DNA of 6,793 nucleotides from Oscillibacter sp. (GTDB lineage: Bacteria; Bacillota; Clostridia; Oscillospirales; Oscillospiraceae). The notes beneath the pieces were generated by a model, which worked only from the letters and a program-made list of their open reading frames with translations, was not told where the DNA came from and did no database searches. The position numbers and the translations under genes were made by a program. The stretch lies in assembly GCA_009773995.1 (NCBI GenBank), contig VSMY01000128.1, forward strand, positions 1 through 6,793, written 5' to 3'. This document shows, in pieces, positions 1 to 5,590 of this stretch. Position 1 is the first letter of the stretch. Every line of letters begins with the position of its first letter.

Positions 1-2261
1 GCGACTCCTATGAAAAAGCCACAGCACGGGCCAAGTACCTGGACGACCTCTGTGACCGCAGCGCCCTGATTGCGAAAATCTGCCATTCCACCATTGCCCA
101 CGGGTTTGTGAAGTCCGTGGACGCGTCGGCGGCGGAGGCCGTCCCCGGCGTGGTGAAAATCCTGACCTGCTTTGACGCGCCGGACGTCGAGTTCCCCACG
201 GCGGGCCATCCCTGGTCCACGGACCCCCACCACCAGGACGTGGCGGACCGCCATCTCCTGAACCGCCATGTGCGCTATTACGGCGACGAGGTGGCCGTGG
301 TCATCGCCGAGGACGAGGTAGCCGCCGCCCAGGCCGTCCGAGCCATCAAGGTCGAGTATGAGGAGCTGCCCTTCGTTCTGGACGTCCAGGAAGCCATGAA
401 GGACGGCGCGCCCCAGCTCCATGAGGGCCGGACAAACAATATCCTAGCCCACTCCGACGTCCGCCGGGGGGACTACGAGGCCGCCCGGCGGGAGCCCGGC
501 CTCATCAAGGTGGAGGGCTGGTACGACACCCCCACGGTCCAGCACTGCCACATTGAGAACCACGGCTGCTTCGCCTACGAAGAGGCGGGGCGGGTGGTGG
601 TGGTCAGCTCCACCCAGATTCCCCACATCGTCCGCCGGGTGGTGGGGCAGGCCCTGGGGATTCCCTGGGGCAAAGTCCGGATCATCAAGCCCTATATCGG
701 CGGCGGCTTTGGCAACAAGCAGGACGCGCTGTACGAGCCCCTGTGCGCCTGGTGCTCCACCCAAGTGGGGGGACGGCTGGTGAAGCTGGAGTGCAGCCGG
801 GAGGAGACCTTCGTCTCCAACCGGGTCCGCCACGCCATCCGTACCCACATCATCTCTTACGTCCGGCCCGACGGGACCTTAGTCGCCCGGAAGCTGGAGG
901 CCTTCTCCAACCAGGGGGCCTACGCCTCCCACGGCCACGGGATCGTGGCCAAGGGCATGAACGCCTTCCCCCAGCTCTACCCCTGTCCCAACGTGGAGTG
1001 CGACAGCTGGACGGTCTACACGAACCGGCCCTCCGCCGGAGCCATGCGGGGCTACGGCATCCCCCAGGCCATGTTCGCCGGGGAGAGTCACATCGACGAC
1101 ATCTGCAAGGCGATTGGGATGAGCCCCCTGGAGTTCCGCCGGAAGAACCTCATGCCCGTGGGCTATGTGGACGGCTTCTCGAAAAACGAACTGTACCACG
1201 ACACCTTCAACCAGTGCATGGACCTGGCCCTGGAGAAGCTGGACTTTGAGAAGAAGTTCCGGGAGTACCAGAACCAGACGGGCCCGGTCCGCCGGGGCGT
1301 GGGCCTGGCGGTCTTCTGGTACAACACCGCCGTGTGGCCCATCTCCCTGGAGTCCTCCTCCTGCCGGATGGTGCTGAACCAGGACGGGTCTTTGCAGTTC
1401 CAGACCGGCGAGACGGAGATCGGCCAGGGCTGCGACACCGCCTACTCCCAGATGGTGGCGGACGCCGTGGGGATTCCCCTCAGCGATGTGCACGTGGTCT
1501 CCACTCAGGATACCGATATTACCCCCTTCGGCACCGGGGCCTATGCCTCCCGGCAGACCTACATCGGCGGCTTCTCCATCATGCAGACGGCCCTGGCCCT
1601 GCGGGAGCGCATCCTGAACGTCGCCCACGAGCAGACCCGGATGCCCGTCTCCAACCTGGACCTGGTGGACGGGCAGATCGTCCGCAAGAGCGACGGCAGA
1701 ATCTTGAAATCCCTGGGGGACCTGGCTCTGGAAAGCCTTTATTCCCTGGAGAGCAGCCGCCATATTACCGCCGAGACCACCGCCCAGATTAAGTCCAACG
1801 CCTACTCCTTCGGCTGCTCCTTCGCGGAGGTGGAAGTCGATATCCCCATGTGCAAAGCAAAGCTGCTGCGGCTGATAAATGTTCACGACTGCGGAACCCT
1901 CATTAACCCCGCCCTGGCGGAGGCCCAGGTCCACGGCGGCATGTCCATGGCCATCGGCTACGGCCTTTCCGAGGAACTGAAATTCGACGAGAAGACGGGA
2001 AAGCCCCTGAACAACAACCTGCTGGACTATAAGCTCTCCACCTTCATGGACCACCCTGCGCTGGAGGTTGGCTTCGTGGAGAACCCGGAGCCCACGTCCC
2101 CCTACGGCACCAAGGCCCTGGGCGAGCCCCCGGCCTGTTCGCCGGCCCCGGCCATCCGGAACGCCATTCTGAACGCCACCAGCGTGGCCATCGATTCCTG
2201 CCCCATCACGCCCCACGTCCTCTACCGGAAGTTTAAAGAGGCGGGGCTCATCAACGACTAA
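1..2261 (+). CDS. xdhA: Xanthine dehydrogenase family, molybdopterin-binding large subunit (5' partial)
   Basis: This is the catalytic Mo-cofactor subunit of a molybdenum hydroxylase, probably a cytosolic purine hydroxylase converting hypoxanthine or xanthine. The frame is open from base 3, and the visible N-terminus (DSYEKATARAKYLDDL) is the usual start region of the family, so only about 5-15 residues are missing. The GTG at 108 is therefore not the start. Counting visible residues (base/3), I see STQ with Gln205, GGGFGNKQD at 233-241, AGAMRGYG with Arg349 (counterpart of substrate-binding Arg880 in bovine XDH), ETEIGQG (Mo-cofactor loop), NVHDCG, and ALGEPP with the catalytic Glu708. The visible 752 residues match the full length of E. 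coli XdhA, and many segments resemble it from memory. Gln240 stands where bovine XDH has Glu802. A related aldehyde or other heterocycle hydroxylase is possible. xdhB follows after 15 bases. The promoter lies outside the window. Confidence 0.92.
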   Translation, partial: DSYEKATARAKYLDDLCDRSALIAKICHSTIAHGFVKSVDASAAEAVPGVVKILTCFDAPDVEFPTAGHPWSTDPHHQDVADRHLLNRHVRYYGDEVAVVIAEDEVAAAQAVRAIKVEYEELPFVLDVQEAMKDGAPQLHEGRTNNILAHSDVRRGDYEAARREPGLIKVEGWYDTPTVQHCHIENHGCFAYEEAGRVVVVSSTQIPHIVRRVVGQALGIPWGKVRIIKPYIGGGFGNKQDALYEPLCAWCSTQVGGRLVKLECSREETFVSNRVRHAIRTHIISYVRPDGTLVARKLEAFSNQGAYASHGHGIVAKGMNAFPQLYPCPNVECDSWTVYTNRPSAGAMRGYGIPQAMFAGESHIDDICKAIGMSPLEFRRKNLMPVGYVDGFSKNELYHDTFNQCMDLALEKLDFEKKFREYQNQTGPVRRGVGLAVFWYNTAVWPISLESSSCRMVLNQDGSLQFQTGETEIGQGCDTAYSQMVADAVGIPLSDVHVVSTQDTDITPFGTGAYASRQTYIGGFSIMQTALALRERILNVAHEQTRMPVSNLDLVDGQIVRKSDGRILKSLGDLALESLYSLESSRHITAETTAQIKSNAYSFGCSFAEVEVDIPMCKAKLLRLINVHDCGTLINPALAEAQVHGGMSMAIGYGLSEELKFDEKTGKPLNNNLLDYKLSTFMDHPALEVGFVENPEPTSPYGTKALGEPPACSPAPAIRNAILNATSVAIDSCPITPHVLYRKFKEAGLIND

Positions 2262-2267
2262 AGGAGG
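2262..2267 (+). promoter_or_regulatory. Ribosome binding site of xdhB
   Basis: A perfect AGGAGG starts on the base directly after the xdhA TAA stop and ends 9 bases before the ATG at 2277. It fixes the xdhB start at this ATG rather than at the second in-frame ATG three codons later. It also shows translation restarting within one operon transcript. Confidence 0.75.
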
Positions 2268-2276
2268 GCCCAGCGT

Positions 2277-3158
2277 ATGTATGACATGAAAGCCCTGTAT
2301 CAAGCCAAAAGCGTCAAGGACGCCGTGGCCCTGCGGCTGGCCCACCCGGAGGCCCAGATCATCGCCGGAGGCTCCGACGTGCTGGTCCAGATGCGGGAGG
2401 GCAAGCGGGCCGGGGCGGAGCTCATCTCCATCCAGACTCTGGACGAGATTCGGGGGGTGTCCCTGGACGAGGACGGAACCCTCCGCATCGGGTCCCTCAC
2501 CAGCTTTTCCCATATCACGCGGGACCCGCTGATCCAGAAGTACATCAACGTTTTGGGGGAGGCCGTGGACCAGGTGGGCGGCCCCCAGATTCGGAACATC
2601 GGCACCATTGGAGGGAACACCTGCAACGGCGTCACTTCCGCCGACTCCGCCTCGACGCTCCACGCCTGGGACGCCGTGGTGGAGCTGACGGGCCCGGAGG
2701 GCATCCGCCGCCAGCCCATCCATGATTTCTATATCAAGGCGGGGAAGGTGGACATCCGGGAAGGGGAGATCCAGACCGCCATCCTGATTCCCAAGGAAAG
2801 CTACGAGAACTGCTTCGGCCACTATATCAAATACGCCATGCGCAGCGCCATGGACATCGCCACCCTGGGGACCTCCGTCAATGTCCGGCTCTCCGCCGAC
2901 AAGAAAACGGTAGAACGGGCGCGTGTGGCCTTCGGTGTGGCGGGCCCTGTGCCCCTGCGGGCGGGGACGGCGGAGAAACTGGCGGCGGGACGGCCCGTCA
3001 GCCTGGAGCTGGCGGAGGAATTCGCCCAGGCGGTCAAGGAGGACATCAATCCCCGGGACTCCTGGCGGGCGGCCAAGGACTTCCGGCTCCACATCGCCGT
3101 GGAGAGCGCCAAGCGGGCCTTTATCGAGTCCGTGAAACTGGCGGGAGGTGAGCTGTAA
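2277..3158 (+). CDS. xdhB: Xanthine dehydrogenase FAD-binding subunit
   Basis: This is the FAD subunit (CO dehydrogenase flavoprotein/FAD_binding_5 family). It takes electrons from the iron-sulfur subunit and passes them to NAD+ or another acceptor. At 293 residues it matches E. coli XdhB (292) closely. The N-terminal FAD site has AGGSDV at 30-35. The central flavin loop carries GGPQIRNIGTIGG at 101-113 followed by NTCNG and SADS. The C-terminal half holds the family's YAMRSAMDIA and VAFGVAGP stretches. I see no Cys-rich insertion, so there is no extra [4Fe-4S] cluster of the 4-hydroxybenzoyl-CoA reductase type. The gene sits between the Mo subunit (15 bases upstream) and the Fe-S subunit (stop and start overlap by one base, TAATG), so the three products are very likely made together as one complex. 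Confidence 0.93.
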   Translation: MYDMKALYQAKSVKDAVALRLAHPEAQIIAGGSDVLVQMREGKRAGAELISIQTLDEIRGVSLDEDGTLRIGSLTSFSHITRDPLIQKYINVLGEAVDQVGGPQIRNIGTIGGNTCNGVTSADSASTLHAWDAVVELTGPEGIRRQPIHDFYIKAGKVDIREGEIQTAILIPKESYENCFGHYIKYAMRSAMDIATLGTSVNVRLSADKKTVERARVAFGVAGPVPLRAGTAEKLAAGRPVSLELAEEFAQAVKEDINPRDSWRAAKDFRLHIAVESAKRAFIESVKLAGGEL

Positions 3159-3664
3159 TGGAGAAACATCAAATTCAGTATCAGACCGTCCATTTCAACC
3201 TCAACGGCAAGGATGTGGAGCGGACGGTGGACGTCCGGGCCAGCCTGACCGACATGCTGCGGAACGACTTTCGGATGACCTCCGTCAAAAAGGGCTGCGA
3301 GGTGGGCGAGTGCGGAGCCTGCAACGTCCTCATCGACGGGGAAGCCTTCAACTCCTGCATCTACCTGGCCGTCTGGGCCGAGGGCAAGAAGGTCCGGACC
3401 CTGGAGGGTCTCCTGGGCCCCAACGGTGAGCTTTCCGACATCCAGCAGGCTTTCGTGGACGAGGCGGCCATCCAGTGCGGCTTCTGCTCCCCCGGCTTCA
3501 TCCTGACGGCGGTGGAGATTCTGGAGAGCGGGAGGGAGTACACGGATGACGAGCTGCGCAAGCTCCTCTCCGGCCACCTGTGCCGCTGTACCGGATACGA
3601 GAACATCCTCCGGGCGGTGAAGAAGACCATGTATAAGCGCCTGGGAAAAGATGCACCTCAGTGA
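3158..3664 (+). CDS. xdhC: Xanthine dehydrogenase 2Fe-2S subunit
   Basis: This small subunit relays electrons from the Mo site to FAD through two [2Fe-2S] clusters. All eight cluster cysteines are present. Cys47, 52, 55 and 67 form the plant-ferredoxin-type cluster (GCEVGECGAC, then C). Cys107, 110, 142 and 144 form the C-terminal helical cluster (QCGFC, then LCRCTGY). Gln106, just before the second set, is the conserved contact to the molybdopterin cofactor. The length of 168 residues is normal (E. coli XdhC has 159). The ATG overlaps the xdhB TAA by one base and has GGGAGG 9 bases upstream within the end of xdhB, which implies translational coupling. Two stops in tandem (TGA TAG) end the gene, and a hairpin follows within about 10 bases. 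The symbol follows E. coli usage. In other species xdhC names the Mo-cofactor sulfurase/chaperone, which this is not. Confidence 0.95.
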   Translation: MEKHQIQYQTVHFNLNGKDVERTVDVRASLTDMLRNDFRMTSVKKGCEVGECGACNVLIDGEAFNSCIYLAVWAEGKKVRTLEGLLGPNGELSDIQQAFVDEAAIQCGFCSPGFILTAVEILESGREYTDDELRKLLSGHLCRCTGYENILRAVKKTMYKRLGKDAPQ

Positions 3665-3668
3665 TAGC

Positions 3669-3708
3669 AAAAAGGAGGCGGGATGCTTACAGCATCCCGC
3701 CTCCTCTT
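3669..3708. terminator. Intrinsic terminator between convergent operons
   Basis: A perfect inverted repeat has arms at 3673-3686 and 3692-3705 (14 bp, GC-rich, with a 5-base TTACA loop whose outer T and A could also pair). Read on the minus strand, the hairpin is followed by TTTTT, a proper U-tract, 20 bases beyond the aldolase stop, so it should end the leftward operon. Read on the plus strand only CTTAAC follows, a weak tract, so termination of the xdh operon is less certain although the hairpin sits right after its double stop. Confidence 0.85.
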
Positions 3709-3724
3709 AACATATTGAAAAAAA

Positions 3725-4390
3725 CTAGTAGCCCGATTTCTGCTTGTCCGGCTGGCCGTAGGACTTGAAGCGCTCCATCACGTCGGCCATGGCCTCTTTG
3801 CTGAGAATATTGGGCGTCCCGACGCACAGGGCCCGGTATTGGAGCTCCGCCACGTATTCCAGGTTCAGCGCCAGGCCGTAAGCCCCGGCCAGGTCCTTCC
3901 CGCAGGCCACCAGGCCGTGGTTCCCCAGCAGGACCGCGTCGCAGTCCCCGGCGGTCTCCACGGCGGCCTCCGCCAGCTCCAGGGTGCCGAAGGGGAAGTA
4001 GGGCGCGCAGGGGATCTCCGCCGCCCTTGCGTCGGCGATGGCGTAGTGGACCGCCCGGAGGGGCATTCCAAGCACGGCGAAGGTGGTGCAGTACATGGAG
4101 TGGGTGTGGACCACGGCCCGGATATGGGGCTTGTTCTTGTAAAAGAGGGTGTGGAGGGCCCATTCGCTGGAGGGCTTCCGGGTCCCCTCCACAATCTTGG
4201 CCTCTAGGTCCGTCACCACCACGTCCTCCGGCCGGGTGTCGAAATAGCCGATGCCGGAGGGGCTGATGGCCATCAGGCCCTGCTCCGGGACATAGACGCT
4301 GATATTTCCGCTGGTGCCGGTGCAGAGGCGGTCGGCGCTCATTTTTCTGCCGTACTCCACCACCAGCTCCCGTTCCTTTTGCAATAGCAT
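3725..4390 (-). CDS. Class II (zinc) aldolase, L-fuculose-phosphate aldolase type
   Basis: This enzyme of the class II aldolase/adducin family should split a ketose-1-phosphate into dihydroxyacetone phosphate and an aldehyde in the cytosol. It has 221 residues (E. coli FucA 215). Phosphate-binding motifs are TGTSGNIS at 24-31 and SPSG at 43-46. The catalytic acid is Glu76 in PSSEW. Zinc ligands are His95 and His97 (HTH) and His158 (GNHG). Tyr116 in HYAIA and Tyr211 in FKSYG match the two catalytic tyrosines of FucA. All active-site residues are present, so it should be active. The gene follows the MtnA-like isomerase by 13 bases, with GAGGAG overlapping that gene's stop, so the isomerase probably supplies its substrate. 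Candidates are 5-deoxy- or 5-methylthio-ribulose-1-phosphate (Ald2/DrdA role), ribulose-1-phosphate, or fuculose-1-phosphate. A ribulose-5-phosphate 4-epimerase is less likely given the FucA-like PSSEW and IPCAPY segments. Confidence 0.9.
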   Translation of the reverse strand: MLLQKERELVVEYGRKMSADRLCTGTSGNISVYVPEQGLMAISPSGIGYFDTRPEDVVVTDLEAKIVEGTRKPSSEWALHTLFYKNKPHIRAVVHTHSMYCTTFAVLGMPLRAVHYAIADARAAEIPCAPYFPFGTLELAEAAVETAGDCDAVLLGNHGLVACGKDLAGAYGLALNLEYVAELQYRALCVGTPNILSKEAMADVMERFKSYGQPDKQKSGY

Positions 4391-4399
4391 AGCCGTATT

Positions 4400-4405
4400 C
4401 TCCTC
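4400..4405 (-). promoter_or_regulatory. Ribosome binding site of the aldolase gene
   Basis: On the minus strand GAGGAG lies 9 bases before the ATG at 4390-4388 and overlaps the TGA stop of the isomerase gene (4406-4404). It fixes the aldolase start and suggests that ribosomes finishing the isomerase can start on the aldolase. Confidence 0.7.
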
Positions 4406-5456
4406 AATAAAATTCCCGGACGTCCGTATCGAAGTAACGGTCCAGCAGATAGGGGACGTAGACCCCCTTGTCCGTCACCACGCCGGAGATCAGATGGGGC
4501 GGCGTTAGGTCGAAGGAGGGATAAATGCCTTTGACCTCCGGGACGGTGTTGGGGATGTCCCAGGAGCGGAGCACCGGACCGGGGTCCCGCTGCTCGATGA
4601 CGATGTCCGCCGCGGACCGTTTGTCGGCGTCGGGGATGCCGGTGACGTAATAGGGGACGCCGAAGTACTTCGCCAGGATGGCCAGCTGGAAGGTGCCCGT
4701 CTTGTTGGCGATGTGCCCGTCCCGGGCGATGGCGTCGGCGGCGGAGGTGAAGAGGCTGATTCCCTCCCGCTCCATGGCGTAAGCCGCCATGTTGTCCGTG
4801 AGGACCGTGGTGTCGAAGCCCGCCTGGGCGAAGCAGCTGGCCGTGAGCCGGGCCCCCTGGAGGAAGGGGCGGGTCTCCGCGCAGAAGACCCGGAAGGACT
4901 TTCCCGTCCGCCTTGCGGCCCGGATGAGGGTCCCGATGACGGTTTCCCCATAGCACTGTGTGAGAATCGTCCCGCCCTCCGGGATGAGGGACTCCAAACG
5001 GTCCCCCACCAGCTGCATCGTGCTGTAGCGCCGGTTCAGGGAGGCCAGCGTATCCTCCACCACGGCGGCCACGGGGTCCCGCCCCGCCTCCAGCGCCGCC
5101 TCCGCCATATCGGCGCAGCGGAAGGTGATCTTGCCGTAGCGGCCCGCGGTGGTGGGCCGGGCATGAGCCAGGTCCTGGGCCGCCTGACGGAGAAAAGCAA
5201 TTTGTTCCGCATTCCCCTTATCCCGGACCTGATGCGCCGCCAGAGCCATGCCCATGCCCACGGCGGTGTAGGGCCCCGCGCTCTGGGTCACCATGTCCGC
5301 GATGGCCCGGACCACTTGGCCGTAGGTCTCACAGACCTCGAAGCGGATCTCCCGGGGGTAGACCCGGCGATCCAGGATACGGACCTTTCCGTCCTCGTAC
5401 CAGGCCACGTTTTCGTATTTCAGGAGAAAGGGCATTCCCTCGTCCATTCGTGCCAT
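4404..5456 (-). CDS. mtnA: MtnA/eIF2B-alpha family aldose-1-phosphate isomerase (divergent MtnA-like)
   Basis: This member of the 5-methylthioribose-1-phosphate isomerase family should turn an aldopentose-1-phosphate into the ketopentose-1-phosphate. Its 350 residues are typical. Conserved parts are LAHARPTT near 96-103, the catalytic Cys168 (LTQCYGE), CAETRPFLQGARLTA at 192-206, LTDNMAA at 219-225, the catalytic Asp241 (SAADAIA), ANKTGTF at 250-256 and SFDLTPPHLISGVVTDKG at 314-331. The usual RGAPAIG substrate loop is missing and reads TQSAGPYTAVG at 57-67. The Asn after ARPTAV is also absent. The substrate may therefore not be methylthioribose-1-phosphate, and the symbol marks the family only. 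The start at 5456 is chosen because AGGAGG lies 8 bases upstream. A longer reading from a TTG at 5516 would begin inside the -35 box. It is the first gene of an operon with the aldolase. Confidence 0.85.
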   Translation of the reverse strand: MARMDEGMPFLLKYENVAWYEDGKVRILDRRVYPREIRFEVCETYGQVVRAIADMVTQSAGPYTAVGMGMALAAHQVRDKGNAEQIAFLRQAAQDLAHARPTTAGRYGKITFRCADMAEAALEAGRDPVAAVVEDTLASLNRRYSTMQLVGDRLESLIPEGGTILTQCYGETVIGTLIRAARRTGKSFRVFCAETRPFLQGARLTASCFAQAGFDTTVLTDNMAAYAMEREGISLFTSAADAIARDGHIANKTGTFQLAILAKYFGVPYYVTGIPDADKRSAADIVIEQRDPGPVLRSWDIPNTVPEVKGIYPSFDLTPPHLISGVVTDKGVYVPYLLDRYFDTDVREFY

Positions 5457-5464
5457 AGGCCGCG

Positions 5465-5470
5465 CCTCCT
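5465..5470 (-). promoter_or_regulatory. Ribosome binding site deciding the isomerase start
   Basis: On the minus strand a perfect AGGAGG sits 8 bases before the ATG at 5456-5454. It favours the 350-residue protein beginning MARMDEGM over the longer frame that opens 20 codons upstream with no family homology. Confidence 0.75.
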
Positions 5471-5487
5471 TTGCGCCCGTTTTTCCC

Positions 5488-5516
5488 ATCATACCCCATC
5501 GGGCGGAAAATTGCAA
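5488..5516 (-). promoter_or_regulatory. Sigma70-type promoter for the isomerase-aldolase operon
   Basis: Read on the minus strand, -35 TTGCAA (5516-5511) and -10 TATGAT (5493-5488) are separated by exactly 17 bp. Transcription would start near 5481 and give a leader of about 25 bases carrying the AGGAGG. The -35 box lies within the shared dyad described for 5501-5544. Confidence 0.65.
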
Positions 5517-5544
5517 ACGGGAAAACAGTTGCCTTTTTCCGGCC
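5501..5544. promoter_or_regulatory. Candidate operator: interrupted dyad across both -35 boxes
   Basis: The arms pair as follows: CGGAAAA at 5504-5510 with TTTTCCG at 5535-5541, GCAA at 5513-5516 with TTGC at 5529-5532, and GG at 5501-5502 with CC at 5543-5544. That is 13 of 16 positions around a centre at 5522.5, exactly midway between the two promoters. Part of the inner match (TTGC) comes from the -35 consensus itself, but the CGGAAAA arms do not. It could bind a dimeric regulator controlling both operons. No regulator gene is visible, so its function is unproven. Confidence 0.35.
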
Positions 5545-5557
5545 CTTCCGCTATACT
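5529..5557 (+). promoter_or_regulatory. Sigma70-type promoter for the glycerate kinase gene
   Basis: On the plus strand, -35 TTGCCT (5529-5534) and -10 TATACT (5552-5557) have a 17-bp spacer. Transcription would start near 5564, about 27 bases before the ATG at 5591. The -35 box is 12 bp from that of the opposite promoter, so two polymerases probably cannot occupy both at once. Confidence 0.65.
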
Positions 5558-5590
5558 GGGCCCAGCAAAGAGGAAAGGGAGGGAGTCCCC

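Noticed and set aside
108..110. GTG as the start of xdhA
   Set aside because: The same frame is open back to the window edge and the 35 upstream codons encode the conserved N-terminal family region, so the real start is outside the window.
2262..2276. A possible small gene or regulatory element between xdhA and xdhB
   Set aside because: The 15-base gap holds only the ribosome binding site and spacer.
879..3092. A 737-codon open frame on the minus strand across xdhA and xdhB
   Set aside because: It is antisense to two clear xanthine dehydrogenase subunits and reads as low-complexity Gly/His/Val/Leu-rich protein without a recognisable domain. Long antisense frames are common in GC-rich genes with G/C at third positions.
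3687..4163. A 158-codon Gly/Arg/Pro-rich minus-strand frame
   Set aside because: It is a shifted frame within the aldolase gene and extends into the terminator hairpin.
5457..5516. A 20-codon N-terminal extension of the isomerase from a TTG at 5516
   Set aside because: The TTG is part of the -35 box, the extension would include the -10 box and the AGGAGG, and it has no family similarity.
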